7,299 nt of DNA from CAYMKE01 sp964345135 (lineage in GTDB: Bacteria; Bacteroidota; Bacteroidia; Bacteroidales; JBBRXJ01). The position numbers were made by a program, and so were the translations under genes. Positions 4,405 to 7,299 of this stretch are shown one piece after another (the stretch's first letter is position 1; every line of letters starts with the position of its first letter). The DNA lies in NCBI GenBank assembly GCA_964345135.1, contig CAYFQI010000156.1:1-7299 (forward strand). The letters are read 5' to 3'. The notes beneath the pieces were generated by a model. It was not told where the DNA came from, ran no database searches, and saw only the letters and a list, made by a program, of their open reading frames with translations.

Positions 4405-7056
4405 ATGGATAAAAATAAAACGTCGTTAAAAATAAGTTCTTATGAATTTTTTGATGATGTTTTGGAACAGCAAAGAATATTCAATTTGTCAGGGATGCTA
4501 CATTATGCTGATAGTAGTTTTTTTACAGGATTAAATAAATGGGAAACCTTTTACAATGAACTGGAAAAGGATTGCAAAAACAAGGGGCTGTTTCCTGAAT
4601 TAGTAGACATTCATAAAAAAGCAATCAAAAATTATATTTCAAGAGATATTATACCCATTGGGATAATAAATGCAAAATTTATTTCTATTAAAAAGGAAGC
4701 TATTAAAAGCAAAGATTTTAATATCAGCAAAGAAGGGAATGTATTTATTAATAGGAGTGTTCCGGGAAATATGCTAATAGATGAATATGAGATTTTTGCA
4801 AGTGCTTTTCTGAAAGAAATTCATAAAGCGGGCACCTACAATTTTATTGTAAATGACGAATTTTATTTTTCAAATATCAATAAAAAAATAGATCATTATA
4901 TAATTGATTTTGATGATGGCAATGGGGAACAGATTGTTGAAAAAAACAGTGTTGTATCAGTCAATTATAAAGAATCGGGAACAAAAAATTTAACCCTAAA
5001 ACCAATTTACAAAAACAGTAAAAGATTATTAAAATCTTCAACAACCAAAGAAAAAGCAGCCAAAGGAACTGTTACACTAAAATCAGCTCATATCCCCATA
5101 CCCAATTCAAATTATTCTTTTGAAGTTACCTCAACAATCACTGATTTTACATATAATCCTATCGGACATCCTGATGAAAAATTTGATAACAAAGGAAAAG
5201 CAAAAGTAAAAATCTGGTTGGCTGAAGGTGAAAATGCATCAATGGATTATTTTGATAAACCGGTTATTTTGATTGATGGTTTTGACCCTGATGAACAAAG
5301 GCGAGATTGTGATTCTTTATACAGGCTTGCTCGTTCATGGAATGAAACAGATAATGTGCTGAAATCCCGATGTTATGATATTGTGACAGTTAATTGGATT
5401 GGTGGAGGTGACTGGATACAAAAAAATGCATTTGCATTGGTTGAGGTTCTAAAAAAGATAAATGAATTGAAAAAAGGATGCAATCCGAATGTTTTAATAG
5501 GGCCCAGCATGGGCGGTATTATAGGCAGGTATGCTTTGAGTTATATGGAAAAGCACAATATACCCCATGAAGTGGGTGTCTTTATCGCAAATGACTCTCC
5601 ACACAGGGGGGCGAATATTGCCCTGGGTATACAGGCTTTATTAAAGCATTTTTCCAGCCAGAGTGATGCCGCTGAGAATCTATATAACCAATTATGCTGT
5701 CCGGCTTCCAGGCAATTATTGTTATATCATATTGACAGAGATGATAAAACTTCAATTGGATGGATGCGTGAGCAATTACTGGCAGAACTTGAAAGTTTGG
5801 GAAATTATCCAGAAAAGCCAAAGCTTATTGGAATGGCAAGTGGTTCAGGTATTGGAAAGAACCAATACAATAGTGCTGGTGAAGAAATGCAGGCAGGAGA
5901 TTTGATATATCATCTTGAAATGGAATTATTCGGGACTATTTTGGCTAATGCAAGTTGTTGGGGCGTGAATCCGGGACAAATAATTTATTTCGGTTGGTAT
6001 TATGATTATGATGTATGGTTTACTGGTGAGATAGTTATTACATTTAATATTCATCCATATATGTTGGCCGCCCCTTCCAATGCAAGAGCCATAGACAATG
6101 CCCCGGGCGGATTTTATCCGCATATTAAAGAAGGATTGGAGAATGTGGAAGCGCCTGCATTTAAAAAATATATGAATATAACTACAGATGTTCACTTTCC
6201 TTTTCTATGCTATATGCCCATTCCCAGTGCACTTGATATTGATACGGACGATCTTCATTATACAGGGCCAGAAGGAAAGGGGCCTGTTGCCTCGGAAACT
6301 CCTTTTGATATCATTATTTATACTAAGGAAAGACAAACAGAAGAAGAAAATTTGAAATTAGCTTATCCTAATAATTATAATGAAGAACATTGCTATATTA
6401 CAAAAGAAAAGCAAGTGCTTTTAATGAAGGAGCTTGGTAATGGTTTTGGGGATGACCTATTAATTCAAAACAAGGATTTATTTATACCAAATGTCAATCG
6501 TGGAGTATGGGTGCAGGCGAATAAAACTATAGAAGCAGGGAACAATGTAGACCCCACAATACCACCAGGAGATGTTACTATTAAAGCAGGCAATAATGTG
6601 TATTTTGTTGCAGAAAATAAAATCGTTTTAAAGCCTGGTTTTAAAGTAGAGCATGGTGCGCATTTTGTAGCAGAAATTAAATCTCCAGAACTAATATGCG
6701 AAGGAATAAACACGTTAAAAAGTAAGGCAACTAAAATTTACCATAAGACCGATAATAAAGATACATTTGCTTTTAAATCCACCCGAATGGATACAACGCA
6801 ACTTGACAATCAAAAAAAACATAAAATCACGGTTTATCCCAATCCTACCAAGGGAAACTTTAAAGTGGCATTTAATTATGTACCCAAAAAAACAACTATA
6901 CAATTATTCAACAGCAAAGGCAGGTTACAATATCAAAATAGTTATGAGCATATAAATCAGCTCAATCTAAATATAACACCATGGGCTAAAGGTTTATACC
7001 TGGTAAAGATCATCAATGACAAAGAAATATTTACTCAAAAAATATTGTATCAATAA
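4405..7056 (+). CDS. Secreted alpha/beta hydrolase (lipase/esterase-like) with T9SS sorting domain
   Basis: An 883-residue serine hydrolase, probably an esterase or lipase. Residues 1-150 are unrecognised. About 162-200 (IDFDDGNGEQIVEKN...VNYKESGTKNLTL) look like a PKD-type beta domain. The hydrolase core begins at PVILIDGFDP (286-295); GGGDWIQKNAFALVE precedes the nucleophile elbow GPSMGG with Ser368; NDSPHRGAN (396-404) follows. NEEHC places His662 as the likely catalytic His. The acid residue is not assigned. About 699-758 are coathanger-type beta repeats (KAGNNVYF, LKPGFKVEHGAHFVAEI), as at the end of the C25 protease. Residues 808-883 are a T9SS type A sorting domain with VYPNP and GLYLVKI. 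A sorting domain without a signal peptide makes no sense for export; the signal lies in the fragment at 4244, so the true gene is probably 4244-7056. An agaagg stretch (4392-4397) could serve the ATG at 4405 if it is used. The substrate cannot be inferred. Confidence 0.85.
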   Translation: MDKNKTSLKISSYEFFDDVLEQQRIFNLSGMLHYADSSFFTGLNKWETFYNELEKDCKNKGLFPELVDIHKKAIKNYISRDIIPIGIINAKFISIKKEAIKSKDFNISKEGNVFINRSVPGNMLIDEYEIFASAFLKEIHKAGTYNFIVNDEFYFSNINKKIDHYIIDFDDGNGEQIVEKNSVVSVNYKESGTKNLTLKPIYKNSKRLLKSSTTKEKAAKGTVTLKSAHIPIPNSNYSFEVTSTITDFTYNPIGHPDEKFDNKGKAKVKIWLAEGENASMDYFDKPVILIDGFDPDEQRRDCDSLYRLARSWNETDNVLKSRCYDIVTVNWIGGGDWIQKNAFALVEVLKKINELKKGCNPNVLIGPSMGGIIGRYALSYMEKHNIPHEVGVFIANDSPHRGANIALGIQALLKHFSSQSDAAENLYNQLCCPASRQLLLYHIDRDDKTSIGWMREQLLAELESLGNYPEKPKLIGMASGSGIGKNQYNSAGEEMQAGDLIYHLEMELFGTILANASCWGVNPGQIIYFGWYYDYDVWFTGEIVITFNIHPYMLAAPSNARAIDNAPGGFYPHIKEGLENVEAPAFKKYMNITTDVHFPFLCYMPIPSALDIDTDDLHYTGPEGKGPVASETPFDIIIYTKERQTEEENLKLAYPNNYNEEHCYITKEKQVLLMKELGNGFGDDLLIQNKDLFIPNVNRGVWVQANKTIEAGNNVDPTIPPGDVTIKAGNNVYFVAENKIVLKPGFKVEHGAHFVAEIKSPELICEGINTLKSKATKIYHKTDNKDTFAFKSTRMDTTQLDNQKKHKITVYPNPTKGNFKVAFNYVPKKTTIQLFNSKGRLQYQNSYEHINQLNLNITPWAKGLYLVKIINDKEIFTQKILYQ

Positions 7057-7069
7057 TAATTATTAATAT

Positions 7070-7299
7070 ATGAAAACTAAACTATTTTGTATTACAATGT
7101 TTATTTTTCTTTTATCAAATAGTTGCGAAAAGCTATTTCAGAAAGAATATATATATACAGGGTCAGTTATTGATAAAAACAAAAAATCACCTTTGGAAGG
7201 GATAAAAGTTAAATTGGTTGGGGTTCATTTTCTTTTATTTGGTAATCCATATTATGCCAATCTAGGTCATACTTATACAAATTCTAAAGGCGAATTCAG
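7070..7299 (+). CDS. Lipoprotein with carboxypeptidase-regulatory-like domain, cut by window end
   Basis: It starts 13 bp after the hydrolase stop and runs off the window, with 76 full codons visible. MKTKLFCITMFIFLLSNSC is a lipoprotein signal with the lipid-attachment Cys at residue 19. After it, YTGSVIDKNKKSPLEGIKV, then LVG and a later YTNSKGEF, fit the first strands of a carboxypeptidase-regulatory-like (transthyretin-like) beta domain, common in exported Bacteroidota proteins. The close spacing suggests co-transcription with the hydrolase. Its start resembles that of the lipoprotein at 3657 (MKT..., ...SCEK), but the mature parts are unrelated as far as visible. Full function cannot be judged from this piece. 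Confidence 0.75.
   Translation, partial: MKTKLFCITMFIFLLSNSCEKLFQKEYIYTGSVIDKNKKSPLEGIKVKLVGVHFLLFGNPYYANLGHTYTNSKGEF

Noticed and set aside
5582..6903. Several 60-90 codon ORFs in other frames inside the hydrolase gene
   Set aside because: They lie wholly within the well-supported hydrolase frame and show no domain, signal or start context; they are shadow ORFs.
7054..7072. AT-rich imperfect palindrome (aataataattattaat) after the hydrolase stop as a terminator
   Set aside because: It is weak, has no GC stem, and the next lipoprotein starts 13 bp on, so read-through is more likely.

Overview
The window looks like an AT-rich chromosomal segment of a Bacteroidota bacterium (Bacteroidia or Flavobacteriia-like). 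Reasons: two proteins or protein remnants end in the 'PGMY.Y.LIA....DT.RMILTE' type of type IX secretion (T9SS) C-terminal sorting domain; a third ends in the classic 'VYPNP...GLYLVKI' sorting domain; there is a gingipain-like C25 protease and two Cys-lipoproteins; and starts generally lack Shine-Dalgarno sequences. All recognisable genes lie on the + strand and encode exported proteins, so this is a cargo locus for the cell surface or secretome.

Layout. 1-186: a detached sorting-domain tail (63-170) fused to a 39-bp noncoding repeat. 187-2334: gingipain-like cysteine protease with signal peptide, propeptide, C25 catalytic domain and a coathanger-type C-terminus, but no recognisable sorting domain. 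2335-2564: two structured leader elements (L1, L2). 2565-3290: small secreted protein of unknown fold with a GC-rich sorting tail nearly identical to the first orphan tail. 3291-3656: two more leader elements (L3, L4) and a stub of a signal-peptide gene. 3657-4061: small lipoprotein. 4073-4205: a second detached tail with the same 39-bp repeat. 4244-4393 plus 4405-7056: a large secreted alpha/beta hydrolase apparently split by a one-base deletion in an A tract. 7070 to the end: start of another lipoprotein.

The genes do not form an obvious pathway. What links them is modular construction: recurrent gene heads (a hairpin leader whose last stem contains the start codon, with exactly the same spacing in three copies) and recurrent gene tails (sorting-domain DNA), with unrelated middles, plus head-only and tail-only remnants. 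The most interesting reading is a head/tail cassette locus in which secreted-protein genes are gained, lost or exchanged by recombination between shared ends. This is inference. The repeats and hairpins are directly visible; the mechanism is not.
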